Below are positions 14,001 to 29,000 of a DNA stretch of 64,000 nt, one piece after another (positions within the stretch are counted from its first letter, which is position 1; every line of letters begins with the position of its first letter). The notes beneath the pieces were generated by a model. It was not told where the DNA came from. It saw only the letters and a list, made by a program, of their open reading frames with translations, and did not search any database. The stretch is from Membranipora membranacea (taxonomy: Eukaryota > Bryozoa > Gymnolaemata > Cheilostomatida > Membraniporidae). The stretch lies in the NCBI GenBank assembly GCA_914767715.1, contig OU612070.1, positions 11,923,501-11,987,500 on the forward strand, in the 5' to 3' direction. The position numbers and the translations under genes are program-made.

Positions 14001-17000
14001 GACAAACTAAACTCTGAACTGGGCATTACACAGGCAGACTGCTGTACAGGTGACCATGCTTGGTTTCAAAATTTCATGTAAATGGCCTTGTTTTGTAAAA
14101 TTACCAGTTTTGATTGGGGTTAATGCAAGAGATTTGTTAACGGTTGTACTAATACTAAAGCTAACTATGCACAATAGAAGGAAGATTGAAGCATACCTCA
14201 TATTTCACTGTGAATACTGGCTGCACCAAATATTCATTGCCTTCTGTAACTGGCTGGTTAGTATAATTACCATACACTCTTCCATCTCCAAGATAAAACT
14301 CCAGGCCGTTTTGGAGAATTTCATCAGGTTGAAACAAAGCAGCAATATAACAATCCTTAGGATTATTTTTGAGATTTTCAGTGTTGGTTTTTAATTTATC
14401 TAAGTCAGCTAATATACAGGGTGCTGCACTTCGTTTCCTTCTGGGTCCGGATGATTGCTGTTGAGCGATTACAAGATATGAGCTGAAAGAAGAGAATAAA
14501 ACTCCCGAAATCCTCTAACATTTCAAATACCAAAACATATAAATTCAGCCAGTTTGTATTAGTAAGACGACACACATCAGCTGTGTCTAACATCTGTAAA
14601 TAATTTGATTTATCCATGTTAGGGAAGTCTTATTGCTTAGGAATCATGTCAACCAAGTTTCCAGCATTGAGCAACATGTTCATATACCTTGACATAGAAG
14701 GTGATTGTTCACAACAAGAGTTGCTCGCTATTGTAATAACGTAAGAGGATAATTATAAGAAGCTTGAAAATTAAGGTAATTATGATGTTATGTTATTTTG
14801 TCAACTGCAAGGGAAACTCAGGTACTCGCAAATAATCTGCATATTTCTCAGCATAGGGGAGATCCAAAATAGGTAAATGACCTATTCAAAGACAAATTCC
14901 CTCATATGGTATTGTTATTCACATGACTCACCTGGCATTATTGTTTGGAACATCAACAGGGTAAAGCTTGACACGGATACTAGGATGGTCTCTGGCTTCT
15001 GTCACCTCTAACTTTGACATGTTCTTCGTCGTATTAACTGTAAAACAGACAGATTATATGATCCGTTTAATTGTTTGACATTTAGTGAGAAACTTGCTTT
15101 TTTTTGCATCACTCTAATAAACTGATAAATAAATAAACTCTAGAACAATATTTGATATCAGGCAAGTTGATAGTAGATTCAGTTTGCTCTTATTGTCAGC
15201 TTTTTGAGTCACTCCTACTCTACTGATAAGCCTGCAGTAAATCGAGGGACACCGACTCCAAATACAGGCAAATTACTTTTGTGAGAGCAGGGTCTGGAGT
15301 AGCACAGGTCTGATGGATTTAGCCTGGATTTGAAGTTACTCGCCTCGTGCAGGTGTTTAGACATTATCTTTAAATGTTGATAAATTTTGCCATGGCTGTT
15401 AATCAATCAGGTCCACTTACACTTTTCATGTCCATGAAAAATGGTATGACTGAATTTTACTTACATGTCACTGCAGTATAGTCGGTTAGTTGAATTGTAG
15501 GACCATTTCCTACTTCGTTTTGTACAGTGATATTGCAATCAACTTTTGTTGCAGATTTCAACTCGCAAATTTCTGCGATTTCATTGTTACCTATAATATT
15601 CTGTCTGCCCGAACAATTCACCTATAAAGAACAACAATCAGATAGTTGACAAACATTACAGTGTTGTTTACATACCATCTATGAAGTCAATGGAGGACAA
15701 ACGATTTGAGAATCGTCTTGAGTCTGGACAGTCGTGAGTATCAATTATTATCAGGATCAAGAGGTAATTGAACTTGGATGACCCAAACCCTATACTGCTG
15801 ATTCCTAACAACTTTAAAAGCTTTGTTAGCACAGATACAGGTGCTTTGAATTTAGAAATTATGATTTTGTTTTCACAACATATCATTGTTGTTTTGTGCA
15901 CTATGACAATGTTGATACTCACCTTAAACTTGTAGTTTTCTTCAGGTGCATTGAATCTATCAGGTTGTTTGAACTTAAAACTAATGCACTTTTCTGTAGT
16001 GTCTTGACTTTCTATAACAGGCTTCTCATCTGGTACTGTAATAAGAAGGTATAAACATGTTAAGGGTGTCACAGACTTTGAGGCATTTGGAGTAGAGGGT
16101 TACTAATAAACACATCAGATCAACAAGTGTATCCTATTTTAGGTTCACAGAGTCATGCTTAGAAAGCCAACAATAGTTACATCAGTTTTGCACTTGCTTT
16201 ACTTTATCAACCAAAAAGTGTTGCAAAAATTGTGCACTGTAAAAAATGAGTATTGAGCAGTTTTAAGAATCATATCTGATTTAAAGCTATTCATAATAAC
16301 TAACTTCACCAGTTGAACAATTCGCTTTATTACTCAATTTGAAATTAATGTTAATGGAAAGGCAAAAATTATGTTGGAATTTTGTTTATAACAACTCTCA
16401 TTTTCCTTTACATACCTGTACTATTAGTTATGTTGCATTCGATTTTATTTTCTGTCAAGTTTTCTGAATTATGTACCACCACGGTTACACAGGTGTTAGT
16501 GAATGGGTATAATCCCTCGAATTCCACAGTGTTGTTCAGAGTCAAATCTTGTTTTGTTGACCACTCTTTTCTCATTTCATCTTTTCTCAGACTTGTCTGG
16601 GTAACAGTAGCTTTATACCCAGCAGTTCCATTGCAGTTCGGAGTTGAGTTCTTACAAAGACAGTTGAAAAGGCCAATCATTGTGAGGCAAAGGTTCATGA
16701 GATTAAGTAGAGGCTAGGTTAGCAGGCAGATCGACTGATATCATTCGATATCTGTTCACCCATCAAGAATTTTTTTACGACTAACATTTTGATTGAGTGT
16801 GGTTAGATTGTCGTAATGATGAATACAAGAAACTTGACATTAATTTTTAAGATTCGACCCGATAATCCACAAAAAAATGTAAATATAGAATTATAATGAA
16901 AATACTTACTTGCAGTAATTTCACAGTCAGAGATATTCTTGTACCATCAGTAGTAGTGTTCACAAAGCTGAATTCAGGCTTTGAAGGGGCTTAAGAAAAC

Positions 17001-20000
17001 AGCATCAAAAATAAGTCTCACCAACCAATTAACATGGCAATTGGAGATCACGGCCAACACAATGACTAGTAATACTAACTCAAACTTCAAGTGGATCGTG
17101 ATGATTGTGTAGGAAATATTAAGACGCTGGAGTAAAAAAGTGTCTCAGGAAAACATGGATGAGAACAAACAAACAACTTATTATACTTACGAGTACACTT
17201 AGTTCTTGCCACTTCACTATCCTCAGGACCACAGCCTGGATTGGTACAGGCCCGAATTGAACAGTTGATATAAGTTCCATGAGGTAAACCACAAGCTGTA
17301 TGTGTGCTTAGTGAGGTAGTATTGTTCCAATTCTCATCCCCGCCAGAGTTGCAGTTATACTGTTCAAACAGTCAGAAACACAGAAACATTAACCAGAAGA
17401 ATGTGTTGGGGGGGGGTCGAGGAATTCTCTGAATGGTGGAGGTCTTACCCTGTCTCAAGATAACTGTTGGGTACTAAATTCTTTCAAATTTATATAGAAA
17501 TCTAAACCATTAACCTAAACTATGAGTAGTGAGCACTGCAAACAATTGCTTTGTTTTCTCAAATGTGGTGTGTGGTTTACCCTCTTACCTGGTAATAGGT
17601 AACATTCCCATTTGGCTTTTCTGGTTTTCCCCATGAAAGATCTAAACATCCATCTGATGATGATGCTTCCACGTCATACAATGTTGGTGGATTATCAGGA
17701 GCTACATTATAATATAATTAAATCACTCATGGATTTGGAACTAAAGGATTGAAATTGAGATAAATGAAATTTCGTTTTTGGTTGTGAACCTTTCAACGGT
17801 TGGACTGTAATTTCTACTTGGAGCCTACTTTCTTATGGATGCAGCTTTGTTTCATCGTTTGAGGCAACCATTTCTGAGTTCAAATAAGCATGCAATAGAA
17901 GCCAACATCCCTACTGTAGAATTTGTCTTTACAATAATAAGTAATGAATATTCAATTGTACAAGGCAACAAGATAGATACAGTGTTTCTTTTAAGCTGAA
18001 AAGACTATGAACACGTCAAGATTTAGTTCTGTTCATATGACAAGCCATATAAAGGGAGAAGCAGAATGTATATTCTTGCAGACTTACATGCTTCTTTGGA
18101 TGTGAAACGTTTGGTAATCAATGTTGAATTTTTCCCTTCGTTGTTTGTTACGGACCCTTCAATAGCAGTATTTGTGTAAAATGCCAGGTCTTCGAATGTT
18201 ATAGTTCCATCTTGGCTACTCTTTAATTTAGTTTTATCATTTTGGACAACAGTGACACTATATGTGAAAATGTTATCACAGTTGGGTTTTCCAGCCTGTG
18301 AAAAGATAAAATAGGTCCATCCAGCTTGATGATGTGAATCTCCCAATTTGCACATCGTAAAATACATATGGGGCACAAGCACCATTAAATTTTGCCTGCA
18401 TTTATTATATTTCAGACCTGCCTAATACTGAGGGGAAAATTTCAACAGCCAATCCAATATGAGGTAATTATGTCTACTGCAAATCTCATAATGCTCAATT
18501 AAGGTCCTATAAATGATTGCATATCTCTTCTATACTATTGCAAATCCTAGAAATAGCAGTTCAAAACATAAGCTTGTTGAATGCGATTTATTTCCACAAC
18601 AGTGTACTTACTGTTAAGTTTGCGACTAGCTGTAGTCTTTTCGGTCCATTAATACTGTCATTAGTTATCTTCTCATAGTAAGTGAGGGTTGCCAGCTCTG
18701 GGTCTGAAACACGTAAACAAAATTAATATACTTGTGGCAATTGTGGCAAGAACGCCAGGACCACAATCAATTAACTTACATCCAGATGACAAGACGCGCT
18801 GCCTCGGCCGTCATTCATCCTGAACCAGTAATTTTTTTTCAGATTTATTACATCTACTACAATTGATAAATTCTAGGGTAAACAATAATCATGCAATGAT
18901 CATATGATGACGCGTGGCATTGCCATTATTGGTTCAGCCAGAAAGTCAGGCACAGCTTGATTTGTTTGTGAGATTGAAAAAGATATCTAAATCGCTCCAA
19001 GAAAAACCTTCCAAACCAGGTGACCGATGTTCAGGGCATTGTCTGGTGCATAGAGTTCAAATGCTCAAAAAGCCATTTTATTGGGCACGTCACTAGAAGA
19101 CCAGGAGAACTGTATTTGGCATGCAAATCAATACTTACCAGAACATTTTGTTCTTTTGATTAGTGGATCAGTAGGTTGACCAGCACCTGCAGATGTATAT
19201 GCTCTAACATGACAGGAAACACTTTTACCTACCGGTAGGTCACATATAGATGCTGTCATAGCATGCAGAGGTATTGCTGTCCACGTATGGTTACATTTGT
19301 ACTGTGATATAAATAACATGCCATTAAAGTAGATCATAAGCAATCCATTGGCATTGTCTGATATGGCTAAAATTTTGCTCGCTTACATCTGCATCGGGTG
19401 GGAGGAGATAGATTCAATTTGTATGCAATGAATGATACCTTTTCACATTACCAGGCCGAGAATCGATCACAACAGATTTCTGAATAAAAATTTAAAAACC
19501 CTGCACAGATCAATCCAACTCTCTGCTCCAGCTCTGAGGAACATACATATCTAGTCATTCGCTCAGAAAGATGGTAATGGGTAGAATTTGGCTCATTTAC
19601 GTGTATAGATAACTAATATGATTTATGATCATGACTTGTGAACCAAGACGGGTGTTTTTTGGCGAAATAATTTGTCTATGATCATTTTCAAGTTTTTTCA
19701 AACTTTGCAACAAATCCTTAAAATTACAATAGCCCCAATCATAATCGAATGCATTCAAACAAATTATTGTTAAATAAGAATTGCCCTTACCTCATATTTG
19801 GTTATTTTACCATTGAATTTTTTCGGAGCCTCATATCTGATATCGACACAAGTAGTGTTCAGCGCATTGATTGTGAAGTTGGAAGGTTTTGCAGGAACTT
19901 CATACAAAATAAACAGAACACATTTTTTTATCATGTTAAAAACATATTATGATTTTGATGAGGAAAATCAATCCTTGTCCTCCCAATGCTTTTGCAAAAT

Positions 20001-23000
20001 AATACTATGTATGTTCGGATTAAAAGAGAGCGACACAACAGAGCTCATTGCACCTTACAATAGCCACTATCACCTACCGATTGCAGCTGTTGATAATGGT
20101 ATCATGTAATTAGTTATATTTACCTAGATCCCCTGTTCTCATAACAACTGTCTTTATCCGCCATTTTTCATCGCTGTTTGTAACTTTCACGCTGAATGAG
20201 TAGTTTTTTTGAACCTCCAGACCATCGATTATATTGTTTGTGGAGAAGTCGGGCCCGCCATTGACTTTGAACTCTGTTGGTTGAACACTCAAACAATTTG
20301 CTGTGACATTCTGTGCAACAAAGACCATTTTATATGAGTAAAATAATAGATGATTGACCTGATTGAAATTTTTACCCAGAGCATCCTGTGATCCATATAT
20401 ATTATCATATTGTAATATCTGATCTGATCGAAACTAATCTAAACCTTGTCAGATTTCTACCTAAATAGTACATAACAACGTTACTTACATTTACACTTAG
20501 TGTTGCACTCCATTCTTGCAGATGATCTGATTTGTTGCGTTTGTTGAGGGTCACCTGATGTTCTGTGAATTCAAACTCTGGCTCTGTAGAAAAAAGAATC
20601 AGCACGTACAGTTTGTGAAGCAGTCTCATAACATACATCAAAAGTACAGACATCATACCTCGGTCAGGTTCTTGAACCTCAGTGCGCCTGTATTCAGTGT
20701 AGTCAGACAACAAAAACCAAAAATCCACATAATATATTTGCAATGTCAGGTGATGAAGCGTATAATTTAAAGAATAAAACTCAGTTAAGACACTTATCTA
20801 TACTCGGTAATGGTCATCATGGTAACATTCACTTTCTGTTTCCATTATTTTGCCGTTGGTAATTTCAAACTCTGATTGGATCCGGCTTGAACTAAATTCA
20901 AGAGCTTGGATGAATGGGAATGCGAGTATTTGTTCAATTTGGTAGCAAGTCGCTCTATTGATCAACCAATCAACAATGTTAAAATCATGACCGGGGATTC
21001 ATCCATCATCATTTTTTGACATTTTTTGACACAGATACAGATACGTGTTGAATCGTAGCATTCAAATTTGGCGGCGTGGCTGAATGGCTAGCACGATTGC
21101 ACACAATGACTTCCTGGCCGCGGCAGATGTTTTTCATGTTTTTTCCATCATGGAAATGGTTAGCATTCATAATTCGAAATTGGAGTGAACCACAAATTCG
21201 AGGCATAAGCTGTCTAGATGATACCAACTGGGATGAACTGCTTACTGCTCCTGATGCAAATGAAGCCGCTGACACATTTGTAGACTACCTGAACTTCTCA
21301 ATGGAAACATGTATACCAACCAAGCGATTAGTCATACCAGCCAACAACAAAACGTGGATGACTCCTAGAATCAGCCGGCTGATTGGTGAGAGAACCCAGG
21401 CTTACCAAAGTAACTCAGCTGAACACCACATATTAAAAGGGAAAGTCCAGAAAGCCATAAGAGAGGCAAAGCATAATCATGCCTCAGACATTGAGAGTAG
21501 AATGCAATGTAATAGAAGACTAGCATGGAGTCAGTTACGGTCAATCTTGAAATTAAAAGATAATGCAAAAGGGTGCTCTCTTGATTCTGATGTATTGAAT
21601 GTTTTTTTCAATCGTTTTGATAAACAGAGTGAGTGTCCGGACTTACCATCTCTTGAACCTATTTTTGATGATTTTTCTTTTGAGGAAGATTATGCAACTC
21701 TATGTAATGTACAAACGTGTAAGAGCCCAGGTCCAGACAACATCACCGCAAAAATGCTCAAATGTGCTGCATCCACCCTAGCACAACCCCTGACACTGCT
21801 TTTTAATCGATCACTTCAGGAAGGTGTTATGCCATAGTTTGGAAAACAGCAGATATCAAACCTATTCCTAAGTGTGCAGGGACATCAGATCCTAAATATT
21901 TTAGGCCGATAGCCCTCACCTCCATCGTGGGCAAATGTCTCGAGCGTCTGGTTATGAAATGACTCTCACCATTACTAGACAACCCCACCCAGTTTGCGTA
22001 TAAGTCTGGTAGGTCTACTGAAGATGCTCTAATCACTCTGATTGACTCGGTAACTGAACATCTTGACAGCCATGCTAAAAATCGGGTCCGAGCTCTTTTT
22101 ATAGACTTTTCTAGTGCTTTTAACACCATCAATCCAGCCACAATAATCAGCAAACTCGATAGCTACAACATCAATCCTAACATCATCAACTGGCTATATA
22201 ACTAACTTACAAATAGAACACAGCGAGTTATTACATCACTCAACACGTCAAAATCATTAAGCACTTCAACTGGAAGCCCTCAGGGGTGCATCATCAGCCC
22301 ACTGCTATTCTCCTTTTATGTTGTCAATATGCCATCAACAAGCAACATCAAACTAGTAAAATATGCCGAGGACACTGTGATCATTGAATTGTTGACAGCA
22401 AACCAGCCATCTGAACTTCAAACAATGACTAATACCATCAACTCATGGTGTGCGGATAATGACCTAATACTCAATGCAAAGAAAACAAAAGAAATGGTCA
22501 TGTGCAATGCAAGGGATAACCCAAGCTACCCACAACTGCTTGTAAACGATACTTCAATTGAGCAGGTAGAACAATTTACATACTAAGGCACAATTATTAC
22601 CAACAAACTGGATATTACTCTGAACACCTTGAAAACTACAGCGAAAGCTCGCCAAAGGCTACATATAATCGCCAAGCTATACCGTCTCGGTATCACTGAG
22701 AAACTAATAACGACCTGCTACAAGTCCTTCATAGAGTCAGTAATCACCTACCACCTGGTTGTGCTATATAGTCATCTGAGCGCAGACTCTAAGAAAAAGT
22801 TACAAACTGTGATAAGAACTGCAGGTTACCTATCAGGCGAACTTACGTTCACACCCGTAGACGACCTTTACTCTAATATACTGAAAGTAAAGAGCCTCCG
22901 TATGATTGCCACCGAAGATGAACCACTACTCCGTCTTAACCAGCTACCGTCAGGCAGATATCAATCAGTCAAGTTCCGCGTGGAGATCCGTGCCAAATGT

Positions 23001-26000
23001 TTTAGAGCAGAATGTATCAAATACCTAAATAGTGTCTTCAAAAAGTAATAGTATTTTTTATGGTCTTATCATTCTATTTATTTTTACAGAATCAGCAGTT
23101 TTAATAATTTTTACAGAGCACCCTACAGAGACAGTTTTATTTCTCAGAGATTGAGACCAAATATAAACATACATACATACATACATTGAACCATAGTGAT
23201 TAACATGCTGGAGTAAAAAATTCTCTCAGGAAAACATGGATGAAAACAAACTAATATTTTTTATACTTACGAGTACACTTAGTTGTTGCCACATAACTAG
23301 CCTCAGGACCACAGCCTGGATTGGTACAGGCCCGTATCGAACAATTGATATATGTTCCGTGAGGTAAACCACAAGCTTGATGTGTGCTCAGTAAGGTAGT
23401 ATTGGTCCAGTCTGCATCTCGGCCAGAGTTGCAGTTATACTGTTCAAACAGTCAGAAACACAGAAACATAAACCAGAAGAATGTTTGGGGGGGGGTCAAG
23501 GTATTTTCTGAATCAAGGTGTTCTTACCCTGTCTCAAGATAACTGTTGGTACTAAAAATGTTCAAATTTAAATAGAAACCTAAAACTTTAAGCTAAAATA
23601 TGAGTAGTGAGCACCGCAAACAAATGCTTCGTTTTCTCAAATGTGATGTGTGGTTTACTCTCTCACCTGGTAATGGATAACGTTCCCATTTGGCTTTGCT
23701 GGTTTTCCCCATGAAAGATCTAGACATCCGTCTGATGATGATACTTGCACATCATATGATGTTGGTGGACCATCAGGAGCTACATTATAATAAAATTAAA
23801 TCATTTATCATGGATTTGGCACTCAAGGATTAAAACCGAGATGAATATAAAATTTGTTTTCGGTTTTGAAATTTTTAGCAGGTGGACTGTAATGTTAATT
23901 TGGAGCCTACTTGCTCATGAATGCAGCTCTGTTTCATCATTTGAAGCGACTATTTCTGAGATAACATGAGCATGAAATGGAAGCTAACATCCCTACTGTC
24001 AAATTGGTCTTTATAATAATTAGTAATGAATATACAATTGTACAGAGCAACAAGATAGGTGCAGGGTTTTTTTAAGTTGAAAAGACTGAAACCACATCAA
24101 GATTTAGAAGTTCTGTTCCTATGACATGCCATATAAAGAGAGAAGCAGAATTTCTATTTTTGCAGACTTACATGCTTCTTTGGATGTGAAACATTTGGTA
24201 ATCAACGTTGAATTTTTCCCTTCGTTGTTTGTTACGGATCCTTCAATAGTAGTATTTCTGTAAAATGCCAAGTCTTCGAATGTTATTGCTCCATCTCGGG
24301 TACTCTTTGATTTAATTTTATCATCTTGGACAACAGTGACACTATATGTGACAATTTTATCACAATTGGGTTTTCCAGCCTGTGTAAAGATAAAATAGGT
24401 CCATCCAGCTTATGCACAACGATCATTGATCTCCAACTATGCAACAAGGAGGAACACATCGTAAAACATATATGGTGCTAAAACTCCCATAAAATGTGCT
24501 AACATTTATTATAATTCGGGAAAATTTCAACAGCCAAACCAATATATGGTTATTAAGTCTACTGCAAACCTCCTTATGCTCCATTACGACCCTATAAATG
24601 ATTGTATATCTTTTCTATGCTATTGCAAATCCTGAAAAAATATATTTTCCATTTTTATTCTGGTGCAGATTAAGTCAGCTCAAAAACATAATCTTGTTGA
24701 ATTTGATTCACATCCACAACAGTGTACTTACTTTTAAGTTTGCGACTAGCTGCAGTTTTTTCGGTCCATTATTACCGTTATCAATTATGTTCTCATCGTA
24801 AGTGAGGGTTTGCAGCTCTGGGTCTGTAACACGTGTAAAAAAGTTTAATTTACTTGTTGTAATAATGGCAACAACAAAATATAGTTTGATATATAATTGC
24901 ACCTTAGTGTGCCTGTATTCAGTATAGTCAGACAACAAGAACTAAAAATCCACAAAATATATTTGCCATGTGAGGTGACAAAGTCCAAAATTTAAAAAAT
25001 AAAACTTAGTTATGACAGTTATCCATACTTGGTAATGGTCGTCATGGTAACATTCACTTTATGTTTCCATTATTTTGCTGTTGGTTATTTCAAACTCTGA
25101 TTGGATCTGGCCTGAACCAAATCCAGGAGCCTGGATGAGAGAGTGCCATAAAAGTGGAATACGAGTATTGGTTCAATTTGGTAGCAAGTCGCTCTTCATT
25201 GATCAACCAATCAACAATGTTGAAATCATGGAGGGGAATTCATCCATCATCAAACGCTGTATGATGCCTTGGTCTGCTGTATTATGATGCTGAGTAACAT
25301 CAGACTGCTTCATAGATAAGTTTGGGGCACCTGACCAATATATCAAGAAACTTACTCACTAGAACATAGGGTGCTAGTGATCAGAGATGCAGTAGGTTGT
25401 CTATGACCTGCTGATGTCTGTGCTCTCACTTGACAGGATATGTTAGTACCAGCAGGTAGACTACATACAGTTACCCCCATACGACTGGGAGGCACCGTAA
25501 TCCACTCACTCTTGTTGCATCTGTACTGTTGGTGATACAAAATGAAAATTAATTGAATTAAAAGTAAGTAAAATATATTTTCGCATATGACAAAAAAACC
25601 ATCACATTTACTTGGGAGATACTATTGCTTATATTGAGATACTTGGTGAATTTCCCGAAAAACTCTCGCAGCATGAACATTGGTCATACAGCTACAACAT
25701 TTGAATCAAACTATAGCTGGAATTAAATGAGCTGTGAAGTTCAACTATGACTACTGCTTTGAGCTCAGAGAAACAAAATGACCTGGCCCTAGCAGGGGCA
25801 AGCTGTCTGGGGTTGGGCTGAGTGGGGAAAGACCGGTTCAAACCATTTGACAACAGAAAGTAACTCTAAAAGAAATTGCAATAGTTTTGAGTTTGAAATA
25901 AGATAAAAGTTGTCCTGTTTGATGATTCTATTGGTCTATTAGTCATGTGAACATAATGCTGAATTTAGATAAATGCACTTCACTCTAGCCAGTCTTTACT

Positions 26001-29000
26001 TGCTAAGCTTATATAAGCAGTAGTTTTACAAATAGCATGGCATGACAAATGAACAGGGAATCAGAAGAAGGACCAGAAATTCAAACCAAGGACGTCGGTC
26101 AAATAACATAAATATTCGTGTATCTTGCTCATCCGTTTATCTCCACTTTTGTTTTCAATATATACCAATAGGATTACCTCAGACTTGAGCAATATAACTG
26201 TCATTAAATACGCAGACGACACCTGTATAATTGGATGCATATCAAATCAATCAGATCTTAGTGCCTATCTTGATGAGATTAGTAGAATTTCAAAGCAATG
26301 TTGTGATTTAAGCCTATTGTTAAACGCCTCCAAGACTCAAGAAATGATATTTTCTACTCAGCTTGTTAGGCCCATTACCCCTGCTCTTATCCTTAACGGC
26401 ACGGAAGTTGATTTTTGTGACAAAGTAAAATACCTTGGTGTTACTGTTGACGATAAACTCCGCTATCATGATCATGTGCAATCCATAGTGACTACTGCAT
26501 CTCAACGCATGTATATTGTGAAAAATTTTGTATACTATAGCTCAAAGCCCCTTTCTCATATGTTATTCAAGAGTTTTATTGTATCCCTCATCACTTACTG
26601 TCTCCCCATACTTTTTACAAGCATCCATGCAAGCGACAAGAAGTCCTTACGCAAAATATTTAAAGATGCCGCCAAGTTAGGGATTGAGCACCCCGATATA
26701 GATGCTCTGGTGGCCAACCAGATCAAGACACTTGGACTACAGTACAAACACGATGAAGAGCACTTTATCAATGACTTTCTAACTAAATGCCCCTCAGGTC
26801 GCTACCGTACCGTTAAATATCGGGGTACATGGGGTAGAGACAGCTTTCTAAGACATCTCATACATACACTTAATAATATACTATTCTAAAAAACTTTTTA
26901 TACAACAGAGATCTGATTTTTCCATGTTTTTCTTTCTTGTCAGTATTAACAACGTATTTCGTGACAAATTTTTGTCTATGATAGTAATAAATCCATCCAT
27001 CCATCATCCGGGTTAAGTTTGTTGTGATAGATTTATTCGAATTCATGAAAATGATTTGGTCGGTGTCATGACCTTAAAGAGGTCACAACAGATTTACCCA
27101 GGCTGTCCCAAACCCACTCCCGACAGCTTGTACAGGCCAACCTGACCCTAAGCTTGCAAAAAAAAACCTAGACATACAGCAGGGGAAGAAACACATATAT
27201 CTAGTCTTATCTAATGAAGAAAACAATGATACTCAAGGGGAGGGGGCTAATTCAAACTGTTTTTTTTTAAATCTGTTAAGAACACAAACACAAATGACTA
27301 GGGAAAAAAATCTTCGCTCCCAGACATAAAATATTACTATTGTTCTCACCTCATATTTTGTCATGACTTCATTGTCCGTTGGTCTATGCCAGGACAGTTG
27401 GACACAGGAAGTATTCACAGGAGACAGAGTGAAGTTTTCATGCTTCTCAAATGCTACAATGATACAACCCGATTACAGTGTTTTGTTACTTTGTTACAAG
27501 AACCTATCATTATAAATATTTGGGTACATTATTTCAAATTGGTGTAGAGAAATTTTCTCAAGACACAAGAACCCACGCACGTACACACGCCCGCACACAC
27601 CAACGCACACACACACAATCAAGTAACCATACATATTGCCAGAATAAAACTGTATAATACAGTATTCTGCTCTGTTTATTCATTCAAGATATATGTCTTC
27701 TCATAGGATGTATGTTATCTCTGTGTTTCCCTCTCTAGATATTTCAGTTAGGCTATTCCATCTGAACAGGTAGGGGATTTTACATCCAAATTCAATATTC
27801 AGCATATCATTGAGTTATGCAGCTTCATATAGATCAAGTAGTGAACAGTTGTACTCAATTTGAATTGCAACATATATTAGCACTACACCAATAGAAAATG
27901 ATAAGGTATGTCAATTTATCTGGTTCCATTTTTAGACCGAAAGTCAACGTAGAAACCAAATACTTTATTCTGACCTATACTGACCTGCAGATTTTTGGTA
28001 GACCTCCACTTCAACAAGACATAAGTTTCCATCTCTAACTATAGCTACATACCGAGCCTCTCGAGCGGGACTCACCATTACAGCGTGGTCAAACTTATTC
28101 CCGGTCACATTTAAGGTTTTAACTGCAGACCATTCGCTAAGAAATAATTCTTGTCCTATTGTCATATTTGGCTGAATATCACAAGTGTATATTCTGCTCC
28201 CACTAGAGCGGTCAACTGAAAATATTTCACAAGATAAATATGTAGAAACCTTTATCACTGCATCACAAACTTGGGTAATTACAAACACGATTCACTGGTT
28301 TTATGATTCTGTGGTAATTCCATGAAACCCCTGGCGAAAGATCTAAAGATTAAATACCAAGGACAATATGCAAATGGCCTGCAAAATAATTGCCTCACCT
28401 CTGTCGTCTCTCAAGTGTACAATAATCTCAGAGATAGTGTAACTCTTTTCTAGATCTACAATCCACCACTGCTGAGATGACTCTCCCTCATCTGTGTGGG
28501 TATACTCTGTAAGTTTACCATCTACAGCTAAGGATGACTTCCCTTTTCCAGGGTCAGCAGTGTATGTGCTTATCTGCTTTGTAGGTTTGCCAAGAGCAAT
28601 GTTTGGATCTATCAAAAGGAGATGCCTTAGAACATTATAACCAAGTTTAAGTGGTTGATGTCTCAGGCTAAATAATTGTACACATGTTTAGTACTATAAA
28701 ATAGTCCGCTTTTATACTGGGCTGCACCTAACTGACATGTTTGTTGGTACTTATTGTCCTGAAACAGATTATCATGGCTACCCTATTAATAGTAGGGCCT
28801 GGTCAAGTGCTGTGGTAATATGAACTTATGCTCAACATAATAATCTAAGTAAGAACTTGCACAAAACATTGTATGATGTTGGTGGTCAATATATTACCCA
28901 GAAGTTCAATCTATCACAGTTATTAGCTCATTTTTCATCTTCATTGACATTTTCAAGCCATCGGTAAATTTGCAGCACCTGCTTTCAGGAGGGGGGGGGG

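Noticed and set aside
16382-16717. Plus-strand 111-aa ORF
   Set aside because: Overlaps a well-supported minus-strand FN3 exon with conserved N-glycosylation and core residues.
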